53,109 nucleotides of DNA, taken from Thermoplasmatota archaeon (GTDB taxonomy: Archaea; Thermoplasmatota; E2; UBA202; JdFR-43). The DNA lies in contig JAPDJP010000002.1 of assembly GCA_029259055.1 (NCBI GenBank), positions 1 to 53,109 of the forward strand. Direction: 5' to 3'. The stretch's first letter is position 1, and each line of letters opens with the position of its first letter. The translations under genes and the position numbers were made by a program. Shown piece by piece: positions 16,754 to 26,917 of this stretch. The notes under the pieces are model-generated. The model did no database searches. It was given only the letters and a program-made list of their open reading frames with translations, and was not told where the DNA came from.

Positions 16754-19700
16754 TAAATAGGAAGCCCAGACACATCAGCACAAATAGTATGAAAGGAGGA
16801 ATTATCCAAATTGTTTCTTTAGCTTTTTTCTCTACTTTTTCTCCATATTTTCTAACTTCTTTTAATGTCAGACTATAATAGTAATCATAGATTCCGTCTC
16901 CATCAACATCAAACAGTAGTTCATTCTTTCCATCTCCATCAATATCCATTTTCTTTATGTTTCTGCTCTTATTTTCATCCCTATCCCAATAAATATATCT
17001 ATTTTCTTTTTCAATCCACAATAAGTAACCCATTTCTTTTCCAATACTTACATTAATTGTTTGACTTCTATTTTTAGGATTTGCTCCCAAAGTTATTTCA
17101 ATTAAATCTGGAACATCGTCCAAATCATAATCCTCCGGTATTTCAAAAGAGAATTTTGCTGTAACATTATAATTTAGATTTGCAGATGCATCAACAGCTT
17201 TTATGTAATAATAATATACTCCCGGCTTGTAAGTATCTGCGTAATAATAAATTTTATCTTTTTTCTTCATTTCGTGTTCAATTTCTTCATCATCATCATA
17301 AATAATAAATAGAATGACTTGGGATAATCCGCTTTCATCATCTATATATGCCGATATATTTACTTCTTCATTTACCACTTGTCTAGCACTTGGAGGCTGT
17401 ATGGACACAGCTTTTATTGTGGGTGGCTCGGTTTCAATGTCTTCATATACAATTCTAAATGTTTCTTTTTCACTTTCTCTCATGTTTTGCCAAGTTGCTG
17501 TATCAAAAGCCTTTATAATGAATTCATAATATCCAATAAAATTGAAAGTAATATTTGCATAGAATATATCAGTGCATCCTATTCTTTTCATATTGTAAGA
17601 TAATTCTTCACTATCATTAAATACTACAACTACCGCTTTATCTATAGTTGTATCATTATCAAAGATTGTTGCAGATATATTTACATATTTACCCATTGCC
17701 TGTTGGGAAGGAAATCTTATATTTTTGATAACTGGAGGTTCATAATCATCTACCTTTCCTATCCTTATATCTTTTATAACCATGTTATTTTTCAAATTCT
17801 TATCATTTTCACAATCAATTTCGACTTTTATGTTATAAATTCCTTTTTGAGCTTTCCATTTTATTAGAAGTTTTTCCCACCCTTTTCTCTCTATAAATTT
17901 TTCAATGCTTTCATTTGTCAATAAAACAAAATCATCTTCATCAATTCTTTTTTCATATATTCTTATCTTTGCTGTTGCATTTGCGAATCCAAGGTTATGA
18001 ACAATTATTGATATATTTATTGTTTCGTTTTCAGCCGGATTACTGGGCAGAAAAGTAACATCTTCCATGTCTATTTTCAAATCTGGCATGGGTAATACTT
18101 TGACATATGTTGCAAACCAATTGTCTTTCATTTCCCATTCTGGTATCCTACCTTTCTCATTTACTCTAGCCAAAACATTCCATTCCCCATTATATTCTTC
18201 CTTTCCATATGTTGCTTGCCACTCAAACTCTATCTGTTTTGTTTCCCCTGCTTCTAATCCAGCAAAAGATTTCCTCATTTTTATATAGTCTCCTCCTTCC
18301 TGATATATCGCTAGAGTAACATTTACTGGTTCCTCAGGCGAAACATCCCTGGGGCCATGATTTTTTACATAAACGATGAATTTACCAGTTTCTCCTTCTT
18401 TTAAATCGGGAACATCGACTTTAAATATATCCAAATTTGCGGCAGCATCAACATTTATTATGAAGCTTTTCTCTACTCTATAATCTGAACCATCCGATAG
18501 TATAATATCCAATCTCCATTTCCCAATTTCTGTTCCACTAGTAAATTCATAAAAATCATTTATATACCATTTTCTTCTATTGGTTGCATCTTCTGGCATG
18601 AAAGAATATCCCAAATCATCAATATATATGGTATTTTCTGCTCCTTCTGCATTTGCAACTAGCCTCATTTCAATACCAACAACTTTTCCTCCGCTTTTCT
18701 TCCATGAATCTATTATGTGCTCCGGAATCTCATATTTATGCCATTCTCCATCTGTTACAAGATCAGCTAAATAAATTGTATGGAATTTTGGTTTTGTTCC
18801 AACAGTTAGAAGAGTATAGTTTAAATAACTATATTGAGAAAATTTTTCTATGCAATACCAGAAATATAGAGGGGGAAGATTTGATACTGATATACCGTAT
18901 GTAATGTTTTGCCTAAATCCTGCCATATCATTTTCCTTTACTTTCTCCTTTTCAAATTCCCATTTACCTTCGTAATTATTAAGCCTTAATTCAACAGCTT
19001 TCTCTCCACTATGAACAACGCTTGTTTGCAATTTTGCTACGGTTGTCTGCTCATCAGAATACAATAAATGAGTGTAATCTTCCTCAAAACTTGGGTCCGG
19101 AAATGGCATAGAAACCTTAACCAATTTTGATTTTGGAGAATATAAGTTGGCAACAACTTCTTTGGGAAAGGCACTGCTTTCTACTTCAATACGTTCTATA
19201 GCATTTTTTCCCTCCACACCCGCTATGTAATTATCCACGCCCTTAACTTCAGCCCACCATCCATGACTTTCGTTTTTGAATAAATCTACAAAAACATTTG
19301 GTGTTTCAATCCAAAAAGAATCTAAATAAGCATATACCTCATGACTTTCTGTAGTAACAACAGATTGAGTTACTTCCAATTTAAATGATAAAGTCACAAA
19401 ATTTTTCCCTTTAAGATAATTGGTTATATTTTTGTTTATTTCTATCCATCCTCCCGTAGAATATCCTCCCTGTATGGATTGGCCATCCAATAATAAGCTC
19501 CACTCAACTCCATCTATACTGGAATATACATAAACTTTTGCATGCAACATATAATACGTTTGTCCTTCATCAGGAACTTTAAAATTCTGATAAATCTTTG
19601 CATAACTTGGGAGCCACACATACCCGCCCCCATAAAGCCCTCTTGCATAAATCTTATAGCATTGGTCATGTTCAATAGGGTCTTCGGCATACCCCATGTT

Positions 19701-20615
19701 CCATTTTATTGGTCCTTCTGTTACATTTTTCCAATGGTTAGTTTTCTCTTCAAATTCTCCATTTTTTATACCAAATCCTATTTTTCCAAATTCTCCTTTT
19801 TTATAACCATTTTCGACAGTATCCCAATAAATGTAATAATATCTTCTTTCATGGGGAGCTATCGAATCTTCCATAACCCAAATTAAAGTTATATTTGCGT
19901 TTTCCTTTGCATCATAATCATGACTAAATATTATTTCTCTCCCAACATTTCTAAAAGGTATCCATGTATTGTTGCTTAGCATATATTCTATTACTCTTAC
20001 CGAATTTGGATAGAAAGTTCTTTTAGCGAAACTACCCGCTTGATTATACGAGATTTTGTCCATTAAATATGAAAAATTTATGTTGCAATATACCATCTTA
20101 TTAGCAAAGGTATATCCTTCTCTTTCTCCAATCATGGATACAGATATTGGCACTCTATAATGCCACCTGCTGTCCCACCATGTGGCGTTATAGGGGAGAG
20201 GAGGAAAAGGGGGATAAGTGGGTTTTTCAACATAAATGTCTATGCTGACAAAATTATTATCTTCATTTTCTTCCTCAATTTTTCCGTTATAATCTGCAAA
20301 TATAAATAGAGTATGCTCTCCTTCCTCTGCAAACCAATACAAAGTAATTTCCTTCTCTTCATTGCTTTCTAATGCATCTATTTTTACTTCATCAACTGCT
20401 TTCGTTCTATTATCAACAAATAAAGCAATTTCTATATTTTCTGCCTTACTTCCAGCATTTCCCACAATAAAAGTGACTCTTACTTGGTCTCCTTCATATA
20501 TTTTTTCAGGGAAAATTTGAACATTTTTAATATAAATATCGGGTAATGATTGAGCAGTAATATATGGTATAAGGAATATTGCCAAAATTAATATGGTTTT
20601 TATCCTCAATTGCAT
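16740..20615 (-). CDS. Giant secreted, membrane-anchored multidomain protein (CARDB, DUF2341, Ig-like, dockerin-like Ca motifs)
   Basis: About 1291 aa with a signal peptide (to about residue 22). In order: a CARDB-like domain (about 25-130), DUF2341 beginning WWDSRWHYRVPI (about 147-275), lectin-like beta regions (about 275-700), two CARDB domains (about 730-970), and two Ig-like domains (about 980-1185). Calcium-binding type repeats (DYDLDDVPD and DIDGDGKNE, DVDGDGIYD) follow, then one C-terminal transmembrane helix ending in KKK. It is probably displayed on the cell surface, for adhesion or polysaccharide binding; no catalytic site is recognised. Possible starts are the GTG at 20618, the ATG at 20615 and the TTG at 20609. 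An AGAGGTGA element best suits the TTG. Confidence 0.8.
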   Translation of the reverse strand: MQLRIKTILILAIFLIPYITAQSLPDIYIKNVQIFPEKIYEGDQVRVTFIVGNAGSKAENIEIALFVDNRTKAVDEVKIDALESNEEKEITLYWFAEEGEHTLFIFADYNGKIEEENEDNNFVSIDIYVEKPTYPPFPPLPYNATWWDSRWHYRVPISVSMIGEREGYTFANKMVYCNINFSYLMDKISYNQAGSFAKRTFYPNSVRVIEYMLSNNTWIPFRNVGREIIFSHDYDAKENANITLIWVMEDSIAPHERRYYYIYWDTVENGYKKGEFGKIGFGIKNGEFEEKTNHWKNVTEGPIKWNMGYAEDPIEHDQCYKIYARGLYGGGYVWLPSYAKIYQNFKVPDEGQTYYMLHAKVYVYSSIDGVEWSLLLDGQSIQGGYSTGGWIEINKNITNYLKGKNFVTLSFKLEVTQSVVTTESHEVYAYLDSFWIETPNVFVDLFKNESHGWWAEVKGVDNYIAGVEGKNAIERIEVESSAFPKEVVANLYSPKSKLVKVSMPFPDPSFEEDYTHLLYSDEQTTVAKLQTSVVHSGEKAVELRLNNYEGKWEFEKEKVKENDMAGFRQNITYGISVSNLPPLYFWYCIEKFSQYSYLNYTLLTVGTKPKFHTIYLADLVTDGEWHKYEIPEHIIDSWKKSGGKVVGIEMRLVANAEGAENTIYIDDLGYSFMPEDATNRRKWYINDFYEFTSGTEIGKWRLDIILSDGSDYRVEKSFIINVDAAANLDIFKVDVPDLKEGETGKFIVYVKNHGPRDVSPEEPVNVTLAIYQEGGDYIKMRKSFAGLEAGETKQIEFEWQATYGKEEYNGEWNVLARVNEKGRIPEWEMKDNWFATYVKVLPMPDLKIDMEDVTFLPSNPAENETINISIIVHNLGFANATAKIRIYEKRIDEDDFVLLTNESIEKFIERKGWEKLLIKWKAQKGIYNIKVEIDCENDKNLKNNMVIKDIRIGKVDDYEPPVIKNIRFPSQQAMGKYVNISATIFDNDTTIDKAVVVVFNDSEELSYNMKRIGCTDIFYANITFNFIGYYEFIIKAFDTATWQNMRESEKETFRIVYEDIETEPPTIKAVSIQPPSARQVVNEEVNISAYIDDESGLSQVILFIIYDDDEEIEHEMKKKDKIYYYADTYKPGVYYYYIKAVDASANLNYNVTAKFSFEIPEDYDLDDVPDLIEITLGANPKNRSQTINVSIGKEMGYLLWIEKENRYIYWDRDENKSRNIKKMDIDGDGKNELLFDVDGDGIYDYYYSLTLKEVRKYGEKVEKKAKETIWIIPPFILFVLMCLGFLFIKKK

Positions 20616-20730
20616 CACCTCTAATTAAAAATTAAGTTATATAATTTATGGTATATATAATCTAATAACATAATCAATACCCTCCATATATTACCAAGCC
20701 TGTGCAGAAAAACATGATAATTTTAACATT

Positions 20731-23700
20731 TTATCCTGAGGAAAGCTCTCCAATTTGGAGAGCTATATAATGCTGTTTAATATTCATTTCTTCCATGTTT
20801 CCAACATTATCTACTGCATAAAAATGCAGTTCAACAAGCCCTAATACTTCATACTCTCCAAAATATATTTCGATGGTTGATGCATAAGTTGTTTTTTCTC
20901 CTATTTTAGTTTCCACAATATCATCTCCATCTTTATCACTCCATATTTCATAATAAATAAAATTTATTCCCGATAAATCATCTGTTGCATTAAGCCATAT
21001 AGGCGTTTCAGGCGTTACTATATAACCATTCTCCCAGTTTGGCTCACCCACTTCCTCAGTTGTAACAGGTGGAGTGATATCTTCATCGGATGGATAATAA
21101 TAGATGGTGACACTATCATTTCCTTCATTTCCAGCAGCATCTTTTGCATATACCATAATTTTGTTCCAATCAGGATGTAGGGCAAGAGTAAAAACAAATT
21201 CATAAAATGTTAGATTATCAACTTCCCAAGAATCGCTCATTTCGCCTCCCTCCCATTGATGATAGTAACCAAATTCTATTACGCCAACGTTATCTGTGGC
21301 AGTTCCATTGACTATAATGCTGCTTTCGTTGATTTTTGCTTCTTCTGGAGGATAAATGATGGTTGTCGTTGGCGGTTGAGTATCATTCGGTGGTTTTTTT
21401 GTTACGACAATAATACAGGAGTCTTGGTCCGTTTGATAGTGTCTATTTGGGATACTATCTGTTCGAGCATCATTAAGAAGGTAGTGGTCATCCCATACAG
21501 TCAAGGTAACAACATATCGTCCAGGACCAAAACGATGCGTGGCACTAACTCCGTCTGCATCCTTATCATCGTTTGCCTCATCAACCCCGTCCTTATCCCA
21601 GTCACCGTTATCGGTATTTACTGTATCATTAAAATCCCAGTAATATTTTTTTATATATCCGTCAGTATCAGACGAACCGCTTCCATTAAGTGTTATTTCT
21701 ACGAAATTTTCATTTGGCTCCAATTCAAATGATTGATCGGGTCCAGCATCTGCACAAGGTTTATAGTACCGGTGTAGAAATTCATCCCATTGAGTATCAT
21801 CTCTAAAAAGCAAATTGATCGCTTCTCTCCATGGATGGGGAAGGGGAGCTTTTCCCCATTCTGTTGTGAAATCATGCGCATAAACTGCTAAGGAGTCGGC
21901 ATCATTTCGAAGTTTAGATGGCCATGGTCTGTCAAATGGATCCCCAATTTGATCATTATTGAATATTTTTGCCTGATATCGTGGAAAATATATCGAGATA
22001 CCATTAGAGTTAGGATGGTTAACGCCATGCCTTTCATGAATAACAGATGCATCAAGAGATTGGGTTACATCATACCAGTGTTGTTTATAAAATGTCCAGA
22101 TGCCTGCATCAAATGCAATTTGAATAGCAAAATCTCTTAAATCAATGAAATTTTTGTCACCATATTTTTCAGTCATAAACAAATCGGTTTTAACATCAAT
22201 TTGACAATTATCATCTGTGTCACCATGCTTAGCAAATTGCTTGTCTCTTGTATCTCCCCAATCCTCCATCCCGGATTTTAAATCCATTCCGAATTTGCTA
22301 ACCTGTTTTGCCAATGCTTCAATGTAGTTTCCTAATCTTACAGCACTAAGCGTATATTCTCTTTTTTGAGAACGAAAATAACTATTCTCCTTAGCTTGAG
22401 CAAAATAATCAACGAATTTTTTAGCAATATTTTCTGAGGAATCAAATGGATTTTGCTGAATGTAACTGAATATTTCTTTATAGGCGATATTTGGCGCCCA
22501 CATTATTTCTTGGGATGCTATCATTATGTCAGCTAAGTCCCTTATTTGGTATCCTACTTCTATCATAGCCATGAGACAGGCAGGATAAAAACCTACAATA
22601 TCAAAATGCACACCACCGCCTTGAAGAGCATTACGAAGTTCGTGCATGAATAACCAGTCATTGTTGGTATCATCTGGCAATGCCCCCTTCCATCCATTTC
22701 CATGACCTGCCATAATTAACATATAGCGTTTTGCAGGATAATGTTTTTCTGTCCATGTTATAAATTCAGAAAGATGAACAGGATCACCGGTATTTTTTTC
22801 TCCTATATCAGGAGCATTATCTGGGTGATATGCCCACACAAATCGATCAGGAGAATAGTAAATATCACCGTGTCTCGAATGATATACTAACTTAAAGTCA
22901 TGAGGAACATTTAATAGAATGCCACGAAATGTTCCTCCTCGTTTCCCTATATATAGCTCTCCCTCCTCATTATAAATTACCTGATTATACAAATCCTTCC
23001 CATCTATCTGGAAGATTAAGTTAATATTTGGATCAAAAATTTTGGGGCAAACTTTCTCCAATTTATTTAATAAGCCATAAAGAATTCTTTCAACTTCAAC
23101 ATTTGTATCTCCCGCCATATAAAACATGATGGTCCACTCTTTCTGAAACGAAACAGAACGTGCAGTAGGCATTTCTTCTGCGATAAATCCAAACAAATCT
23201 AAGTTGCATCTTCCAGGCGATTGTTGAAATGCATCTTTCCCTCCAGCTAAATCCCAATCTTGTGATGTGTTTGTATCATTTGAATAGAAATCTCTGCCAA
23301 TAGATGATCCTTCTTCTGCGGTAATTAATAAAGAGCCTATAGGCATCCCTTTTTCCATTGGGTTGAAATACTCTCCTTCATTCCATATTCCTGCTTCCAT
23401 CGCATAGGTATATGCTGCACCTGGTGTATAGTTTCCTTCATAACAATATGAAACAAAATCAATAATTGTATTTGTGCTAGGTTTTCCTTTATATAATGCA
23501 CATTCATCCATAGCATTGTCAAAAATTTCCCCATCGATGCCTACATAATACGTACCGTTTCCATCTGAAAAATCATCATCGTTGATGCCAGTTCCAAAAT
23601 GGACTATAAGATATGTATTATTCGGAAACACCCAATCGGGTAAAGTTGCTTTTGCAATGCCATCGGAATTGCTAATTGTCCAGTCCTTTATTCTAATACT

Positions 23701-24168
23701 CTCTCCAGCATTATAGAGTTCAATCCATTCTTTGCCCATATCCTCTCCTTTTGGATCCGCCATGATTTCATTTATGACTACATGAGGTTTTCTTTTTGGA
23801 AAATTTATTATAAATACACTTACCTTATCGCTTTCGTTTCCTCCAAAAGCAATAGCTTTTATGATGTGTTTCCCTATAACCTTCTCATTCCATATATATG
23901 AGTAGGGTGATGTATAATCACTAAACTTTAACTCATCATCAATGTAAATATCGATGCCATCAGCATCGTCCGCCTCAACTTCTATTGTTATTCTTCCAAG
24001 TATAAGAGTAATTCCTATTGCTGCCACTTCTCTATCAAAAATGTATAGATATCCTTCTTTTGGCTTAACTATCTCAACATTACTATTTAAATCAGTCATA
24101 AACTTTCCAACTACACAAGTGCTAGCAAACAGCAATATAACTATTATTTCTTTCCATATTCTCTTCAT
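20731..24168 (-). CDS. Secreted clostripain-family (C11) cysteine peptidase with GYLYI, lamin-tail, PKD and Ig domains
   Basis: A 1145-aa secreted protein. The signal segment covers about 1-24. The GYLYI/Ig-like module (about 34-123) is followed by a lamin-tail domain (about 128-255, VINEIMADP...EWIELYN). The C11 peptidase domain (about 344-745) starts WTIMFYMAGD, with catalytic H489 in MAGHGNGW and C531 in FYPACLMAMIEV. Family members usually have Asp in the position before Ala-Cys; here it is Pro. A PKD domain (about 840-950) and two Ig-like domains end the protein. There is no anchor. The start has an SD (GGTGG), and an inverted repeat lies just upstream. It probably degrades external protein. 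Confidence 0.85.
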   Translation of the reverse strand: MKRIWKEIIVILLFASTCVVGKFMTDLNSNVEIVKPKEGYLYIFDREVAAIGITLILGRITIEVEADDADGIDIYIDDELKFSDYTSPYSYIWNEKVIGKHIIKAIAFGGNESDKVSVFIINFPKRKPHVVINEIMADPKGEDMGKEWIELYNAGESIRIKDWTISNSDGIAKATLPDWVFPNNTYLIVHFGTGINDDDFSDGNGTYYVGIDGEIFDNAMDECALYKGKPSTNTIIDFVSYCYEGNYTPGAAYTYAMEAGIWNEGEYFNPMEKGMPIGSLLITAEEGSSIGRDFYSNDTNTSQDWDLAGGKDAFQQSPGRCNLDLFGFIAEEMPTARSVSFQKEWTIMFYMAGDTNVEVERILYGLLNKLEKVCPKIFDPNINLIFQIDGKDLYNQVIYNEEGELYIGKRGGTFRGILLNVPHDFKLVYHSRHGDIYYSPDRFVWAYHPDNAPDIGEKNTGDPVHLSEFITWTEKHYPAKRYMLIMAGHGNGWKGALPDDTNNDWLFMHELRNALQGGGVHFDIVGFYPACLMAMIEVGYQIRDLADIMIASQEIMWAPNIAYKEIFSYIQQNPFDSSENIAKKFVDYFAQAKENSYFRSQKREYTLSAVRLGNYIEALAKQVSKFGMDLKSGMEDWGDTRDKQFAKHGDTDDNCQIDVKTDLFMTEKYGDKNFIDLRDFAIQIAFDAGIWTFYKQHWYDVTQSLDASVIHERHGVNHPNSNGISIYFPRYQAKIFNNDQIGDPFDRPWPSKLRNDADSLAVYAHDFTTEWGKAPLPHPWREAINLLFRDDTQWDEFLHRYYKPCADAGPDQSFELEPNENFVEITLNGSGSSDTDGYIKKYYWDFNDTVNTDNGDWDKDGVDEANDDKDADGVSATHRFGPGRYVVTLTVWDDHYLLNDARTDSIPNRHYQTDQDSCIIVVTKKPPNDTQPPTTTIIYPPEEAKINESSIIVNGTATDNVGVIEFGYYHQWEGGEMSDSWEVDNLTFYEFVFTLALHPDWNKIMVYAKDAAGNEGNDSVTIYYYPSDEDITPPVTTEEVGEPNWENGYIVTPETPIWLNATDDLSGINFIYYEIWSDKDGDDIVETKIGEKTTYASTIEIYFGEYEVLGLVELHFYAVDNVGNMEEMNIKQHYIALQIGELSSG

Positions 24169-24181
24169 TTAACCACCCAAA

Positions 24182-24204
24182 AATACAATCCAAAAGATTG
24201 TATT
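24182..24204 (-). promoter_or_regulatory. Perfect 9-bp inverted repeat in the leader of the C11 peptidase gene
   Basis: AATACAATC, a five-base spacer and GATTGTATT form a perfect palindrome ending 14 nt before the start codon. It could be an operator for a dimeric regulator or an RNA hairpin next to the ribosome site. It lies in the 183-nt region between this gene and the divergent tmcA gene. Confidence 0.45.
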
Positions 24205-24351
24205 TTAAACATTAATAGTAACTTCTTTATAAATTTTTTTAAGTTTAGTTTGGTTCTGTGCTATGCTTTGTCCTAGTTTTATTTATTGCAACCACATTGC
24301 CAGCCATGTCTTGCCTAAAAATTAAAAAATGTTTCCTTTATATGGAAGAAG

Positions 24352-26658
24352 ATGGGAACATTAGAAATTGTTGAGCATATCTCAAAATTGCTAAAAGAAG
24401 CAAAAAGATATAATGAGAGGAGAATGGTTGTATTAGCTGGAGATAGAGAAAAAAGCTATAACATCCTTTTCTCTTTTATTGCGGATTTCAAAGGAAAAAT
24501 TGCATTATTATCCTATCCAGAAATGAAAATAAATGGTATAGATTGTTTCCATTTAAAAGATTCAGGAAAACTTCTTGGTACAACATATGACTTACTAATT
24601 TTGGACATATATTATTCCTTCCAACCATCAGATGTTGGAAAGTTATATGGTATTGTAAGAGGGGGAGGACTAATATTTTTAATAGTTCCTAAGCTCGAAG
24701 AATGGAAAGAAATGTTAAACAGATACCATTATAGAATACTTACTCCACCATTTAAAGAAAAGGATATAAGAAAGAACTTCATTCCTTGGTTTATTAAAAA
24801 ACTGGAGGAACATAAAGGAATAGCAATTATTGAAGATGGAGAAATCATAAAAAAAGGATTTTATAAAAGTGTAAAAGAGGAAAGAAAAAAACCAATTTTA
24901 CCAAATGAAAGAAATTTTAATGATATTGCTTATAAACTTGCAATCACACAAGACCAAGTAGATTTTATAAAATTGTTAGAAAATTTAATAGAAAAGCCAA
25001 ATCCAATAACAACTGTTGTCTTAAAAGCAAATAGAGGGAGAGGAAAATCGAGTGCAATAGGAATTGCATTACCAGCCTTAATTGAGAGACTATTAGAATA
25101 TAAAAGAAATATGAGAGTAATGCTTGTTGCGCCAGATATTAAAAATGTCCAGGAAATTTTTAGATTTGCGGAAATTGTTTGGAAAAAAATGGGATATAAG
25201 CCTAATAAAAGAAAATTAAATGGAGATATATTTGAAATATCTATTCAGAATGCAACCATTGATTATCATAAACCAATAGATGCTATTGAAAGGTATGCCG
25301 ATATTATAGTTGTTGATGAAGCTGCATCAATTCCCCCAAATATACTGCTTCAATTCTTGGAAAAAACAAATAGAATAATTTACTCATCAACTATACATGG
25401 TTATGAAGGAGCAGGAAGAAGCTTTTCGATAAGATTTTTAAAAAGATTGAGGGAGAAAAAAACAAAATTGTTTGAATTTGAAATGGAAGAGCCGATTAGA
25501 TACAGTAGACACGACCCAATAGAAAAATGGGCTTTTGATACACTCCTTTTAGATGCAGAAGCTCCAGATGTAAAAGAAATTGATTTGAAAGAAGTAGCAT
25601 ATGAAAAATTCGATATGAAAAATATTTTAAAGGAAGAAGAAAAATTAAGAGAATTTTTCGGAATCCTAATACTTGCACACTACAAAAACAATCCAAATGA
25701 TTTGGCAATACTTTGCGACGCCCCCAACCAGCTGGCGAGGGCATTAAGTTATAAAGGGAAAATAATTTGTTCCATGCAAATTGCTTTAGAAGGAAATATG
25801 GATAAAGATGATTGCAACCGCTTGTATTATGAATCTGCGATGCTTCCAGGAAATGTTATCCCACAATTGATGGTTAGGCACTATAGAAAGAAAAAATATG
25901 GGAAATATAAAGGAATAAGAATTGTTAGGATAGCTGTTCATCCGGATTTATTTAGACATGGAATTGGCTCAAAAGCATTAGAAAATATAATAAATGAAGC
26001 AACAGAAATGGGGATGGATTATGTGGGAGCGAGCTTTGGGGCTACAATAGCCTTATTAAAATTCTGGATGAAAAATGGGTTTCTTCCAATGCATATGACA
26101 ACAAGTAGAAATGAAGTTAGCGCGGAATTTTCTGTTACAGTAATTAAGCCTCTCAACAAAGAATTTGAAGAAGAGCTAAAATGGATGAGAAAGGAATTTG
26201 TAAAAAGATTCATGTATTGGCTTATTGAGCCATTGAGAGATTTGAATACAAATATTGCTTTAATTATATTGGAATCATACGAAGGAGAAAAAAATGATTT
26301 AGGATTGGACGACAATGAACTAAACAGAATATTGGCATATATATGGCGAGCTGGTCTTACATACAAGACAGTTAAAGATTGTTTATTTAAATTGGCTTAC
26401 AACTTTTTCTTGGGCAATAGAAAAAATTTATTAAGCAGAAATGAAAAATTACTTTTATTGGCTAAATGTCTCCAGTGTAAAAGTTGGGACCGAGTAGCAA
26501 ATATTGTTGGATTAAGTGAAGAAAAATGTAAGGAAAAGTTAATGAAAATTGTTGAAAAGCTGATATTAACATATTATGGTGATAGGGATGAAGTGCTTGA
26601 ATTTCAAAAAGAAATACAAAGATATGCTGAAAAAAGGGAAGAAAATAGCGACTCTTAG
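24352..26658 (+). CDS. tmcA: tRNA(Met) cytidine acetyltransferase TmcA
   Basis: A 768-aa protein with the full TmcA/Nat10 layout. An N-terminal DUF1726-like domain (about 1-180) precedes an RNA helicase module with Walker A ANRGRGKSS (226-234) and motif II VDEAAS. A GNAT acetyltransferase domain shows the acetyl-CoA loop RHGIGSKAL (about 535). The C-terminal tRNA-binding region follows. It uses ATP and acetyl-CoA to form N4-acetylcytidine in RNA; archaeal relatives modify tRNA and often rRNA widely, helping heat stability. It overlaps the ASCH-domain gene by 71 nt. It is first in an operon with ASCH and TIP49. Confidence 0.95.
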   Translation: MGTLEIVEHISKLLKEAKRYNERRMVVLAGDREKSYNILFSFIADFKGKIALLSYPEMKINGIDCFHLKDSGKLLGTTYDLLILDIYYSFQPSDVGKLYGIVRGGGLIFLIVPKLEEWKEMLNRYHYRILTPPFKEKDIRKNFIPWFIKKLEEHKGIAIIEDGEIIKKGFYKSVKEERKKPILPNERNFNDIAYKLAITQDQVDFIKLLENLIEKPNPITTVVLKANRGRGKSSAIGIALPALIERLLEYKRNMRVMLVAPDIKNVQEIFRFAEIVWKKMGYKPNKRKLNGDIFEISIQNATIDYHKPIDAIERYADIIVVDEAASIPPNILLQFLEKTNRIIYSSTIHGYEGAGRSFSIRFLKRLREKKTKLFEFEMEEPIRYSRHDPIEKWAFDTLLLDAEAPDVKEIDLKEVAYEKFDMKNILKEEEKLREFFGILILAHYKNNPNDLAILCDAPNQLARALSYKGKIICSMQIALEGNMDKDDCNRLYYESAMLPGNVIPQLMVRHYRKKKYGKYKGIRIVRIAVHPDLFRHGIGSKALENIINEATEMGMDYVGASFGATIALLKFWMKNGFLPMHMTTSRNEVSAEFSVTVIKPLNKEFEEELKWMRKEFVKRFMYWLIEPLRDLNTNIALIILESYEGEKNDLGLDDNELNRILAYIWRAGLTYKTVKDCLFKLAYNFFLGNRKNLLSRNEKLLLLAKCLQCKSWDRVANIVGLSEEKCKEKLMKIVEKLILTYYGDRDEVLEFQKEIQRYAEKREENSDS

Positions 26659-26917
26659 AATGGGTATTAAGAATTATAAGAAAAACGAGGTCGTAAAAAT
26701 AGTTGCGGGAGGGGAAAAGTTAGGATTAGCCAGAATTATTGATGTAAGGCATATACAATGGAATGATATAAAGAAAAAAGATGTTTTAATGGAAGGTTTA
26801 AAAAGAAAAAAAGATTTGGAAAAAGAACTCAGAAAAATTTATGGTAAATTTGGGAAAAATAAAGTTTTTACACAAATAATATTTGAATTTATAGGTGATG
26901 AAAATGGAAGAAAATAG
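26588..26917 (+). CDS. ASCH-domain protein, possible N4-acetylcytidine amidohydrolase (YqfB-like)
   Basis: A 109-aa ASCH-domain protein from the ATG at 26588 (MKCLNFKKKYKDML). An earlier ATG at 26576 adds four residues. The signature GKKIATLR places K19 and T22 exactly where E. coli YqfB has its catalytic K21 and T24. E69, in VLMEGL, fits the third residue E74. YqfB hydrolyses N4-acetylcytidine to cytidine and acetate. The gene starts inside tmcA, whose product makes N4-acetylcytidine in RNA, so a matched maker and remover pair is plausible. The alignment was made by eye. Other ASCH proteins only bind RNA. Confidence 0.75.
   Translation: MKCLNFKKKYKDMLKKGKKIATLRMGIKNYKKNEVVKIVAGGEKLGLARIIDVRHIQWNDIKKKDVLMEGLKRKKDLEKELRKIYGKFGKNKVFTQIIFEFIGDENGRK

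Noticed and set aside
21256-21732. A 158-codon plus-strand frame opposite the C11 peptidase gene.
   Set aside because: It lies antisense to the PKD and Ig-like region, has an unnatural Ile/Val/Cys-rich composition and no start signals.
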